Shown piece by piece: positions 8,891-17,137 of a DNA stretch of 56,099 bases. The DNA comes from Akkermansiaceae bacterium. GTDB taxonomy: Bacteria; Verrucomicrobiota; Verrucomicrobiia; Verrucomicrobiales; Akkermansiaceae. The position numbers were made by a program, and so were the translations under genes. The notes below the pieces were generated by a model. That model saw only the letters and a list, made by a program, of their open reading frames with translations. It was not told the DNA's origin and ran no database searches. Where the stretch lies: the NCBI GenBank assembly GCA_023261045.1, contig JALRJZ010000002.1, positions 1-56,099 of the forward strand, written 5' to 3'. Within the stretch, counting starts at the first letter, position 1; every line of letters begins with the position of its first letter.

Positions 8891-10645
8891 ATGATTGAGA
8901 CCTTAGATTGGTTGATTATCGCCGCTTCGTTAGCGACGAGTTTGGGGATAGGGTGGTGGGCTACCACTCAGAACCAAGGAAACTCTGAGAGCTTTTTCTT
9001 AGCGGGGCGCTCCATGCCTTGGTGGTTACTTGGCGTGTCCATGGTGGCGACAACATTTGCTGCGGATACGCCGACTTTGATTACCGATTGGGTCCGCACT
9101 GATGGAGTCGCAAAAAACTGGTTGTGGTGGTCTTTTGTTTTTTCAGGGCTTCTTACGACATACGTTTTCGCCAAAAGGTGGCGGCGGTCAGGAGTCATGA
9201 CTGACGTCGAGTTTTATGAACTCCGTTATTCTGGTGTGGGTGGGCGATTTCTAAGAGGGTTCCGCGCGCTTTATTTAGGCCTGCTCTTTAATGTCTTTAT
9301 CATTGCGATCGTCTCATTGGCGGCGATTAAGATTATGGCGATCCTCATGGGATTAACCCCTTTGCAAACGATGCTCATTGGGGCTGGCGCGACTTTGCTC
9401 TTCAGTGTTGCTGGAGGCTTACGCTCCGTCTTATTCGTTGATTTTTTCCAGTTTTTGCTCGCGATGGTAGGATCAGTCGCAGCAACGATTTACGTCCTTA
9501 ATATGGAGCAAGTCGGTGGCCTGGAGGGGTTATTCGCACATCAAACAGTGCAGGAGAAGATGAGCTTTGTGCCCTCAACCCAGGAAGCATGGGTTGCTTT
9601 ATTTATTATCCCCATTGCGATCCAATGGTGGACGGCTTACTACCCAGGCGCAGAACCTGGTGGTGGGGGTTATATCGCTCAGAGAATCTTTGCGGCAAAA
9701 GACGAACAACATGCAACGAAGGCGAGTCTATTTTTTAACCTTGCCCACTATGCTCTTCGGCCGTGGCCGTGGATTTTGATCGGCTTAGCCTCATTGGTGG
9801 TCTTCCCAACTTTAGAGTCAATCGGAGAGGCGTTCCCCAATCTGGCAAAAGATAAAATTGGGCATGATGCCGCTTATCCTGCGATGGTGGCACAGCTACC
9901 AACGGGTCTAAAAGGAGTGGTCTTAGCTTCCCTAATCGCGGCTTATGTTTCGACGCTTTCGACGCAGGTCAACCTGGCATCATCCTATCTAACAAAAGAT
10001 TTTTGGAAGCGCTTTATCGCTCCAGATTTGTCAGAAAAAGGACAGGTCATAATCGGGCGCTTCATGACTGCCTTAGTCTTAGCTCTCGGGTCGTGTGTGG
10101 CGCTTTTATTTACCAATGCAGCCCAGATGTTCGACCTTGTTTTGATGATTGGTGCGGGCACGGGCCTTGTTTACCTTCTGCGATGGACGTGGTGGCGAGT
10201 GAACGCATGGAGTGAGATTTCAGCAACGATTGCGGCAGTTTTTTCTAGTTATTTATTTGTTGGGAAAGCAACTCTCCCTTTTGCAGATCCTTTTGGTTGG
10301 GCCGAATCATTAGGCCCATGGTCGTATTTAGGAACCGTCATCTTTACGACGGTGGTTTGGTTTATTGTGACCTTGGTCACCGCTCCTGAATCAACGGAAA
10401 CTCTCACGAGATTCGCAGATCAAACGTCGCCTCCTGGGCCAGGGTGGAAGCGCTTCCGCACAAAACCTGTTGACCCAGATGAAGCATCAGTGGGCCGTGA
10501 CCTTCTAAAAGTTTTTTTTGGAAGTGGGGCAATCTTGGCGGTTCTTTTGGGCACTGGACTTGCGATCTATGGAAACATGATTCCGAGTGTGATTCTTCTC
10601 TTGGTGGGAGGGGTCATTTTGGGGGCTCTCTTTAAAAGCTCATGA
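8891..10645 (+). CDS. Sodium:solute symporter (SSS family)
   Basis: Integral inner-membrane transporter of 584 residues expected to couple Na+ entry to uptake of a sugar or other small solute. The start at 8891 gives MIETLDWLIIAASLATSLGIGWW, the normal first transmembrane segment. Family signatures include SESFFLAGRSMPWWLLGVSMVATTFAADTP near residues 36-66 and the later motif AAYVSTLSTQVNLASSYLTKDF, which corresponds to the TM8 sodium-site region. More than a dozen hydrophobic segments can be followed through the sequence, and two more lie at the extreme C-terminus after a cytoplasmic loop of about 60 residues. It diverges from the beta-helix/sulfatase genes, suggesting it imports the products of that pathway. 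Substrate is not determinable by eye; related planctomycete/verrucomicrobial proteins are often annotated only as sodium transporters. Confidence 0.95.
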   Translation: MIETLDWLIIAASLATSLGIGWWATTQNQGNSESFFLAGRSMPWWLLGVSMVATTFAADTPTLITDWVRTDGVAKNWLWWSFVFSGLLTTYVFAKRWRRSGVMTDVEFYELRYSGVGGRFLRGFRALYLGLLFNVFIIAIVSLAAIKIMAILMGLTPLQTMLIGAGATLLFSVAGGLRSVLFVDFFQFLLAMVGSVAATIYVLNMEQVGGLEGLFAHQTVQEKMSFVPSTQEAWVALFIIPIAIQWWTAYYPGAEPGGGGYIAQRIFAAKDEQHATKASLFFNLAHYALRPWPWILIGLASLVVFPTLESIGEAFPNLAKDKIGHDAAYPAMVAQLPTGLKGVVLASLIAAYVSTLSTQVNLASSYLTKDFWKRFIAPDLSEKGQVIIGRFMTALVLALGSCVALLFTNAAQMFDLVLMIGAGTGLVYLLRWTWWRVNAWSEISATIAAVFSSYLFVGKATLPFADPFGWAESLGPWSYLGTVIFTTVVWFIVTLVTAPESTETLTRFADQTSPPGPGWKRFRTKPVDPDEASVGRDLLKVFFGSGAILAVLLGTGLAIYGNMIPSVILLLVGGVILGALFKSS

Positions 10646-10733
10646 GAGTGACTAGGGAAGCCACTTCGGTTGAGGCTTTTTTGAAAGACCTTACGTTGAG
10701 ACGAGGTAGCTGCTTGGTCACAACGATAAGATT

Positions 10734-11357
10734 ATGATGAAAAAACTCACACTACTTGCCCTTTCATTTTGTCTTTGCTCTGCAGCTTCCGCAGCCTCAG
10801 ATGATAAGAAAAAGGATGTACCTAAGAAAAAAACTGAACAGACCCAGAAGGTAGAGAAGAAGAAAAACGTGGCGGCAAAGAAGCCGGAGAAAAAGTCTGC
10901 GGATTCAAAAAAGTCTCAAGCAGACGCTGCTAAGAAAAAAGCGGAGGCGGCAAAGAAAGCGGCTTCCGATGCCGCAAAACGAAAGTCTGCAGAAGATAAA
11001 ATGGTCAAAGACTCCGTCGCTCGCCTCAAAGAGCTAGGAGAGAAAAAAAAGAAGGCAGAAGCCGAGCGTGGGAAAGTTGCAGATGCCCTGAAGGCTGCAG
11101 AGAAAAACGTGGCAGAGATTGGCGCAGAAATGGCCAAGATTTCTGCAAGCTTACGTGCTAAGTCTGAGAACGATCAGAAAAAAGCCCAAGAGGCGAGAGC
11201 AAGAAAAGCACGGGAAGTTGAGGCCAAAGAGCGGGCGCAGGTTTTGGCTTTGAAAAGAGATCTTGATCAACTGAAGCGCGCTGTTGAGAGCCTTCATGCT
11301 TCTCAAAAGCAGAAGCACGCAGAGAAAAAGCCAGCGAAAGATTCTCCCAAAAAATAA
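10734..11357 (+). CDS. Exported Lys/Ala-rich coiled-coil protein
   Basis: No family was recognised. The 207-residue product starts with a clear signal peptide (MMKKLTLLALSFCLCSAASAA) and then is dominated by Lys, Ala, Glu and Asp. Residues about 22-90 are low-complexity lysine-rich (DDKKKDVPKKK, AAKKKAEAAKKAASDAAKRK) and about 90-200 show long heptad-like amphipathic stretches (VARLKELGEKKKKAEAERGK, LKRDLDQLKRAVESLHAS), predicting an extended coiled coil. The C-terminus is again basic. A role in envelope structure or in binding polyanions is possible, but that is inference from composition. It follows the symporter by about 90 bases and is closed by a strong hairpin terminator. Confidence 0.8.
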   Translation: MMKKLTLLALSFCLCSAASAASDDKKKDVPKKKTEQTQKVEKKKNVAAKKPEKKSADSKKSQADAAKKKAEAAKKAASDAAKRKSAEDKMVKDSVARLKELGEKKKKAEAERGKVADALKAAEKNVAEIGAEMAKISASLRAKSENDQKKAQEARARKAREVEAKERAQVLALKRDLDQLKRAVESLHASQKQKHAEKKPAKDSPKK

Positions 11358-11386
11358 GTTCTTTGACCTCTCACTTGTAGAGAATG

Positions 11387-11421
11387 AAATCCACTCCTTG
11401 GCCTGAGGAGTGGATTTTTTT
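11387..11421 (+). terminator. Rho-independent terminator after the coiled-coil gene
   Basis: A perfect 12-base inverted repeat, AAATCCACTCCT (11387-11398) and AGGAGTGGATTT (11406-11417), encloses a 7-base loop and runs into a T tract to 11421. It lies 30 bases past the stop codon at 11357 and separates it from the convergent propeller gene. Confidence 0.92.
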
Positions 11422-11460
11422 ATTCATAGCTCAACGAAAATGAGATTGCTCCTGGAGATT

Positions 11461-12954
11461 TCATGGAGAGGGGATCTCGTTAACAGTGTAATAAGCGTCG
11501 TGGTGGAGGAGGGGCTCTCCTTGGGCACTTCGAACCCCAGAAAGGTCAAAGTCGTGGATGTGGCTTTCTTGCATTCCCTCGATGACAAGATGAACACTTA
11601 AGTGATCCTTAGAAAGGGATACGGCCTTGACGGTAGGATTCGTGTGATCGACTTCCGGACTTCCATATCCAGCACCGAAATTGTGGGTGTAAGTTTCAAT
11701 GACATAGTTTCCAGCTCGGCTCGCAGTTTCCGTGTCGACAGGTTTGGTAAAAATGATCTTAAAACCATTACTTTGAATGCGAATCTCTTTGATTTCGAAT
11801 GGTGTTTTACCAGTCCAATCGAGCCGTTGGATGGCAAAGGGTTTTTCTCCGCGGACGGGCCACTGTCGGTTGGTGGTAAATCCACCCGCGATGAGTTGCC
11901 CTTTCGGAGTGAATTGCAGATTCATAATTCCTGTTGCGAGACCCTCGCGAAATGGGTAACAGGCACCTTGCCAAACCCCATTGATTTTTTCGGTCGTGGC
12001 TCGCAGGATGAGGCTCAAGGTGTAGTCTCCAAAAAAGAACTGATTTTCAAAAGGTCCAAATTTTCCATTGCTCTCATTGAGTTGGAATCCTGAAATGGAA
12101 CGTCCCATTTTGATGTAGGGGAAGCGAATCACCGGGGGAACAAGTTCTTTGACCCGCTTTTTTTCGACCAAGATGCGAGAGTTTGACTGGGGGGTTTCGG
12201 CGGGGACTTGCTGCCCTTCAACATAGGGATACCAGTTGTAGCTTGCCGGATGCCCGAGAAAGCCTCCTTGCTTGAGGTGTTTGAGCGAGCAGGAGCCATT
12301 CCAAGGCCCCTGGCTTTCAATGACAAACATTGCACCTTCAGCATTGGCCGCTACTCCAGCGGGGCTGCGAAGCCCAGAACAGACCGGAATCATGGTGCCA
12401 TCTGGAGTGACCTTCACGGCCCATCCTCGCAGGAAGTTATGAGAATGATAGGAACCACTTAATCCGAGAGCGACCCAAATGTTGCCTTGCGCATCGTGTT
12501 TAGATCCAAAAGCAAACTCGTGGCCCTCGGCATAACCCCAATGATTTGTCAGGGCCTCAAAGTCATCTGCTTGACCATCTCCGTTTGTATCTCTGATTCG
12601 AGTGACCTCTCCGAATTGAGTGACCGTAAGCGCTTGGTTTCTCCAAGACATCGCAAAGATTTCATCCTGACCGCTCGCAAAGAGTTCAAACGTTGGCTGG
12701 GGGTTTTCATCGAAAGCCCCGCTGAGGAAATAAATGTCGCCTCTTCTTGTTCCGACAGCGAGCTGATTCTCGGGCAAGTTTTCAAAGCTCCCCGGGTGCA
12801 TGGGAATTTCGGGAGGAATAGGAATATCAACCAGACGGTAGTACTCTGCTTCGGCGAGAGCGGTCCCCCACATGGCTCCAAGATCTTCTTGGGCGAAGAG
12901 GCAAGAGGTGCCAAGTAGCCCACGAAAGACTCGTGTGGAAAGTGTTTTTACCAT
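11461..12954 (-). CDS. PVC-type dehydrogenase beta-propeller (no heme)
   Basis: Exported 497-residue protein related to the Pirellula/Verrucomicrobium membrane-bound dehydrogenase domain (TIGR02604-like; sorbosone/glucose dehydrogenase propeller fold). It shows DTNGDGQADDFEAL, GYAEGHEFAFGSKHDAQGNIWVALGLSG, GLRSPAGVAANAEGAMFVIESQG and a C-terminal block (SNGFKIIFTKPVDTETASRAGNYVIE). The same segments occur in the large fused protein at 31687-35886. It has no CxxCH motif itself. The first codon lies inside the last codons of the upstream cytochrome gene (7-base overlap, ATGGTAA), which implies translational coupling and a two-subunit dehydrogenase. A short signal peptide (MVKTLSTRVFRGLLGTSCLFA) precedes the mature part. 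Substrate is unknown; oxidation of a sugar or sugar alcohol is inferred from the family. Confidence 0.88.
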   Translation of the reverse strand: MVKTLSTRVFRGLLGTSCLFAQEDLGAMWGTALAEAEYYRLVDIPIPPEIPMHPGSFENLPENQLAVGTRRGDIYFLSGAFDENPQPTFELFASGQDEIFAMSWRNQALTVTQFGEVTRIRDTNGDGQADDFEALTNHWGYAEGHEFAFGSKHDAQGNIWVALGLSGSYHSHNFLRGWAVKVTPDGTMIPVCSGLRSPAGVAANAEGAMFVIESQGPWNGSCSLKHLKQGGFLGHPASYNWYPYVEGQQVPAETPQSNSRILVEKKRVKELVPPVIRFPYIKMGRSISGFQLNESNGKFGPFENQFFFGDYTLSLILRATTEKINGVWQGACYPFREGLATGIMNLQFTPKGQLIAGGFTTNRQWPVRGEKPFAIQRLDWTGKTPFEIKEIRIQSNGFKIIFTKPVDTETASRAGNYVIETYTHNFGAGYGSPEVDHTNPTVKAVSLSKDHLSVHLVIEGMQESHIHDFDLSGVRSAQGEPLLHHDAYYTVNEIPSP

Positions 12955-15626
12955 CGGTATTCAAGGTTAAGGGTTGTTTTACCTGCTTTCAGTGTGAGGG
13001 GGAGAAGTAATTCCTGAGGCTCTCCATCACGAATGATCAGGTCTGGCTGGGGAGAAATGCGAAGGTGGAGTTGGTCGATTTGCCACCCTTTTTCGACTTC
13101 GCTGATTTTCTTTCCCGAAGCGACTCGGAAGAAGAAGGGCTCTTCATTTTGAGAGGTTTCAAAGGTCATTGTGCGTTGAAAGTAAGCGGCATCCTTCTCT
13201 ACTTGATCTTCGAAAAAATCGGACACGAACACTGTTCCGTATTGATAGCGAAAGGTCGGTCGTTTTTGGGCATCGAGGTGATACCCGCGGTATTGATACC
13301 CATGATCTTGTGGGAAGGTGTAGTTCGCTTTTCCTTTATAGGGCCAGGATTCATCTAGCGAATCGAGACGGTGAAAGGGAATGCCCGGGGCGAAAGCAAA
13401 TCGGTTCTCTCCACGAATGTTGAATCTGCCATGGCCGATATTGACAAATTCTCCTTTCCACAAATGGGTGAGGTTCATCTCACGTGAGTCAAAAACAAGA
13501 GAGATCCTTTCGGGGTAACCGACGCCAATTCCGCGGTAGCTCGCCGTGCCTCGTCCGCGGACCATGATAGTTTCGTCCGCAACACGGATTTCATTGGATT
13601 GCCGCGAGAGCCCTTTCGGGGTTTTCGCGCGTTGACCATCAGAGAGATAATTCCAAAGGGCTTCGATTTGTTTTTCGGTATCTCCCTCGAGGATCTCAGG
13701 GCGAATTGGCTGACCTCCCGGCCAATAAGTGGGCATGATGACCGTGGGGTGAAAGCGGGAAGGCTGGCGCATATAAAGATGGAACCAGTTTTTCTGAATT
13801 CGTTCTGTCACATGCACGATATCAAGTGCGCCGGCTCCACCGGATTTTTGCCCGTTATAGTCGTGGCATGCGATACAACTCAGTCCATCAGCTCCAATCA
13901 TTTCATAGCCTGCCTTTTTGGATTCTTGGATGTTTTGAACTTTGGGGAGGGTTGCCTGTTCTAGCTGATCGACCTTTGCGAAGAGATCAACAAGATGGCC
14001 GACATGGGTTTCGCCGAAAAGTGGCATACGGGTGTTGAGGTATTCCCGTTGGCGGTTCCCGTGAATGAGAACTTCTCGCATCCATGACTCGGTGAGTTTT
14101 GCGCCAACATGAGTCAGGGGTGGGGGAATCCGGCCTTGGTCTCCAAGCTCTTCGGCGCTTCCTGTAAAAAAAGAGTTTCGGCCCGTGGAAATGCCTCCGA
14201 GACCCTTGCGTTCATGACAGGCAATACAATTAAAGGTGGTGAGAGTTTTGTGCACTTTTTCGAGGTCAGTTAGCTCTCTTTGATGGCCTTGATGGAGAGC
14301 TTTGGTAATCAGCGCCCGATCCTTAGGGTTCAAATGATAATGCACCTTCGGTGTTGTCTGAGAAAGGCAGCCTTGTTCCTGTTGGAGTGCTGCAAAGGCA
14401 GTATATTCAGGAGAGTCGACTTTCACATCATCGTGGCATTTCGCGCAACCAAGGTTTCCAAAGTGGGCTTTGCCTTTTTGAGCAAGATCTGGATCGACTT
14501 GAAGAGGGGACACTACCGGAATGGGAGTTTTTGAGATCGAAAGAAGAGAGGAGGGGATGGGTTGACGTTTAAAGTTGGGCCCTTCGATTTCAAATTTCAG
14601 ATCGGCATTGCGACCAGTATGAAAGTAGAGAAGCTCAATCGAGTTCCACCCTTTTTGGAGGGTGGTCTTTGCGGAAAACTTTTTCATTCCCCGACGGTCA
14701 CTCGGCCTTTCATCAATGATCTTACTTCCATTGAAACTGAGAGTGCCTCCGTTCATTTCAAGATAGGCGCGGTATTCACCAGGCTGTTCAACCTTAATGT
14801 ATCCCTCGAGTTGGATCGCAGTGTGTTGCGCTACTTTTCCATTTCGATCTCTAAATTCTGCGAGGGAGAAGTCTTTGGCTAAGCCACCTTTTTCTGGAGT
14901 GACATCCCCCTTGAGCCCTTCCCAGACTTTGCCTCGCCAGGTTTTGTATCTGAGATGACCCGGGACTTCAGTCTTCTGGAGAAGATAGTGAACGATTCGA
15001 TCTAAGTCTTGGTTGGGTAGTCGCAAATCAGGCATTCGTCCGGAAGGGCGAATCAGATGTGGTTTTTGCAAGAATTGCCGCAGACTTTGATAGGAATACT
15101 TGGTTGATAACTCTCCAAGGGCAACGGAGTCATGAGGTATCAATTCAAGTCCATTTGAGCTTCGTGGTGAGTGGCAAGCGACACAGCCTACGGTGTGGAA
15201 AAGTTGATTTCCTTCTGTGGCCGCGACGGGATCAATGGCTTCTTGGCGAAAAGGTGTTTCTTGATCAAGAGAAAGAAGAAAATGGGTGAGCTCTTTGGCC
15301 ACTTGTTGCTTTTGTTGTGGGTCGAGTGGCGCGAGAAGATCTGGCATCATCGTCCCGGGCTTCACTTCGTGAGGAGAGGCAATGAATTTTTGTAAATAAT
15401 CAGGATTGATCCGCTTTGTAAGATTTTGCAACCGCGGAGAGGTGCGAGAAGAATGGGGGAATGATTCCTCCGCCTGATGGCAAGCAACACAATTGAGTTC
15501 TTCGATCAGGATCCTTCCTTTGAGAGGATCTTCCAAGTCACTTGAAGTCACCCAGGAGAAGGAGGGCTCTGCAGAGCTCGGAATCAAGAGGGTGAGAAAA
15601 GTCAGAAATAAAAGGTGTTGAAACAC
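12948..15626 (-). CDS. Secreted pentaheme cytochrome c with PA14-like domain
   Basis: Exported electron-transfer protein of 892 residues with signal peptide MFQHLLFLTFLTLLIPSSA. Five CxxCH heme-attachment motifs are visible: C46-H50 (CVACH), C148-H152 (CVACH), C394-H398 (CAKCH), C467-H471 (CIACH) and C584-H588 (CIACH). Between the second and third lies a PA14-like beta-sandwich (about 230-355, with QLEGYIKVEQPGEYRAYLEMNGG). Methionines in MMPDLL and MPDLRL are likely axial ligands. After the last heme the C-terminal 220 residues (RGIGVGYPERISLVFDSREM onward) match the N-terminal domain of the fused protein at 31687. The stop codon overlaps the start of the propeller dehydrogenase gene, so this subunit probably accepts electrons from it. 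Function in carbohydrate oxidation is inferred from family and context. Confidence 0.9.
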   Translation of the reverse strand: MFQHLLFLTFLTLLIPSSAEPSFSWVTSSDLEDPLKGRILIEELNCVACHQAEESFPHSSRTSPRLQNLTKRINPDYLQKFIASPHEVKPGTMMPDLLAPLDPQQKQQVAKELTHFLLSLDQETPFRQEAIDPVAATEGNQLFHTVGCVACHSPRSSNGLELIPHDSVALGELSTKYSYQSLRQFLQKPHLIRPSGRMPDLRLPNQDLDRIVHYLLQKTEVPGHLRYKTWRGKVWEGLKGDVTPEKGGLAKDFSLAEFRDRNGKVAQHTAIQLEGYIKVEQPGEYRAYLEMNGGTLSFNGSKIIDERPSDRRGMKKFSAKTTLQKGWNSIELLYFHTGRNADLKFEIEGPNFKRQPIPSSLLSISKTPIPVVSPLQVDPDLAQKGKAHFGNLGCAKCHDDVKVDSPEYTAFAALQQEQGCLSQTTPKVHYHLNPKDRALITKALHQGHQRELTDLEKVHKTLTTFNCIACHERKGLGGISTGRNSFFTGSAEELGDQGRIPPPLTHVGAKLTESWMREVLIHGNRQREYLNTRMPLFGETHVGHLVDLFAKVDQLEQATLPKVQNIQESKKAGYEMIGADGLSCIACHDYNGQKSGGAGALDIVHVTERIQKNWFHLYMRQPSRFHPTVIMPTYWPGGQPIRPEILEGDTEKQIEALWNYLSDGQRAKTPKGLSRQSNEIRVADETIMVRGRGTASYRGIGVGYPERISLVFDSREMNLTHLWKGEFVNIGHGRFNIRGENRFAFAPGIPFHRLDSLDESWPYKGKANYTFPQDHGYQYRGYHLDAQKRPTFRYQYGTVFVSDFFEDQVEKDAAYFQRTMTFETSQNEEPFFFRVASGKKISEVEKGWQIDQLHLRISPQPDLIIRDGEPQELLLPLTLKAGKTTLNLEYRW

Positions 15627-15734
15627 GGTGTCGGAAGCGTGTTGTGCTCAGGAGTTGATGACAAGAAGGGAATGCCCTGATGGCATTGATCCCAAAAGGG
15701 CAGGTTGAGGACTCAAACTCGTTAGAAATTGACC

Positions 15735-15768
15735 CAAAAAATCGGTGGATCTTGAGGATCCACCGATT
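15735..15768 (-). terminator. Rho-independent terminator after the DUF1080 gene
   Basis: On the minus strand a 12-base stem AATCGGTGGATC / GATCCACCGATT (15740-15751 and 15757-15768 on the plus strand) with a 5-base loop runs into TTTTTT. It lies 24 bases beyond the stop codon of the tandem DUF1080 gene (15792) and separates it from the cytochrome gene. Confidence 0.92.
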
Positions 15769-15791
15769 CTTAAGGCGTCAGAGAAGGGCGT

Positions 15792-17057
15792 CTAAAGTTC
15801 TTTAATTCGGAGGTTTCTCCAGGCCACCGAGAAGGGTCCTGTTCCTTTGCCAATCCCGTGAACTTGTAGGCCAATATGGCCTTTTGGATTGGTTTTGAAG
15901 ATTTCTTCGTCTGTGAGATCGGAAATGGCTTTACCATTAATCCAAGTTTTAAAGTTGGCTCCGTTTGCAATCACGCGGAAGTGGTTCCATTCTCCGTCTT
16001 TCATCACCTTATGGGCAATGAGTTGATCTTTTGGGGTTAACCAACCCCGCCCAGTTGCTTCTCCATAGATATACCCCGATTCTGCCCCATTGGGACCACT
16101 CGCTTCGATTTCGCATTGGGGGCCAAAAATCCTTCCGCCATATTGGTCTTTATCAATATTCTTAAGCAGGGAACGAAGCATCACACCAGAGTTGAGTTTG
16201 TCATGAACTTTGACTTCAAATTCGAGTTCAAAGTTATCGTATTGTCGATCTGTTGTTAGAAAGGTGTTGGGACTGCCATCTTCTGTGGTCCCTACGATAC
16301 AATTGCCTTCAACGCGGTAAGTGGCTTTGCCGCTTTTTACTGACCAGCCCGAAAGATCCTTTCCATTAAAGAGAGAGGTCCATGCTTTGGAGTCGCCGGC
16401 TTGAGCCGTTAACTCCTTGATAGCAATATTGCGATACCAAACCTCATCGCCATGATCTTGAAAGAAGATGCGCCCCATAGAATTTGCGGCAAAGTCCGCA
16501 TGCTTTTTGAATTTGGACTTCGCATGAACTTCATTCCACTGGTCGCTGCCAACCTCAATATCGACAACTAATTGTCCATTCATGTAATGCTGGAGGTGTC
16601 CCCCTCGTGCAACGACCCTCGATGTATTCCACTCGCCGACAGGCTTGACAGAGTTTTCATCCGAGCTCGGCACAAGATCATAAAGTGCGCCGGCTCGGTG
16701 AGATGGCTTGGCTCCGTCTGCATGTCGAGGATCAAGGACCTGGTATTCTGGTCCTAAGAGGCTCTCTCCGTAGCGGGTCACCCGATATTTCACTCCACTA
16801 TTTCCTTTAGCCGAGATTTTCCAATCCCATCGAAGTTCGAAGTCACTGTATTCTTTTGCTGAATAAAGGTCTCCTGAACGCCTGGCGCGATGAAGGACAC
16901 CGTCCTTAGCCACCCAGCCGCCTTCCGCGACGGGTTTGCCATTTGCGTTCGTCCAGCCGGCAAGTGTCTCTCCATCAAAAAGAGAGCTCCATCCTTCCTC
17001 TGCTTGGGAGACGGGGATGAGGCAGAATAAAGCCAAGATCTTCAATGTGGGTTTCAT
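15792..17057 (-). CDS. Secreted tandem DUF1080 (3-keto-disaccharide hydrolase) protein
   Basis: Exported protein of about 421 residues with signal peptide MKPTLKILALFCLIPVSQA; ATG 17057 fits this better than ATG 17084. It consists of two copies of the DUF1080 / 3-keto-disaccharide hydrolase domain, a concanavalin-like jelly roll. Copy 1 begins EGWSSLFDGETLAGWTNANG and contains SGVKYRV and GPEYQVLDPRHADG; copy 2 begins KAWTSLFNGKDLSGWSVKSG and contains SGVMLRS, GPQCEIEASG and AWRNLRIKEL. The family is found in abundance in PVC bacteria, and some members hydrolyse glycosidic bonds of 3-keto sugars made by dehydrogenases. The copies have diverged, so one may bind rather than cleave. It stands alone between a terminator and a divergent hydrolase gene. 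Confidence 0.93.
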   Translation of the reverse strand: MKPTLKILALFCLIPVSQAEEGWSSLFDGETLAGWTNANGKPVAEGGWVAKDGVLHRARRSGDLYSAKEYSDFELRWDWKISAKGNSGVKYRVTRYGESLLGPEYQVLDPRHADGAKPSHRAGALYDLVPSSDENSVKPVGEWNTSRVVARGGHLQHYMNGQLVVDIEVGSDQWNEVHAKSKFKKHADFAANSMGRIFFQDHGDEVWYRNIAIKELTAQAGDSKAWTSLFNGKDLSGWSVKSGKATYRVEGNCIVGTTEDGSPNTFLTTDRQYDNFELEFEVKVHDKLNSGVMLRSLLKNIDKDQYGGRIFGPQCEIEASGPNGAESGYIYGEATGRGWLTPKDQLIAHKVMKDGEWNHFRVIANGANFKTWINGKAISDLTDEEIFKTNPKGHIGLQVHGIGKGTGPFSVAWRNLRIKEL

Positions 17058-17137
17058 AACTGCATTGAAAACGGATGTGAGCATATCGATTTGTCATTTT
17101 TCTCGACGAGAAGCTCACAAAGCAGTGGGATGATTCG

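Noticed and set aside
12487-12918. 143-codon plus-strand frame inside the propeller gene
   Set aside because: Antisense artefact; the minus-strand frame carries recognisable family motifs across the whole stretch.
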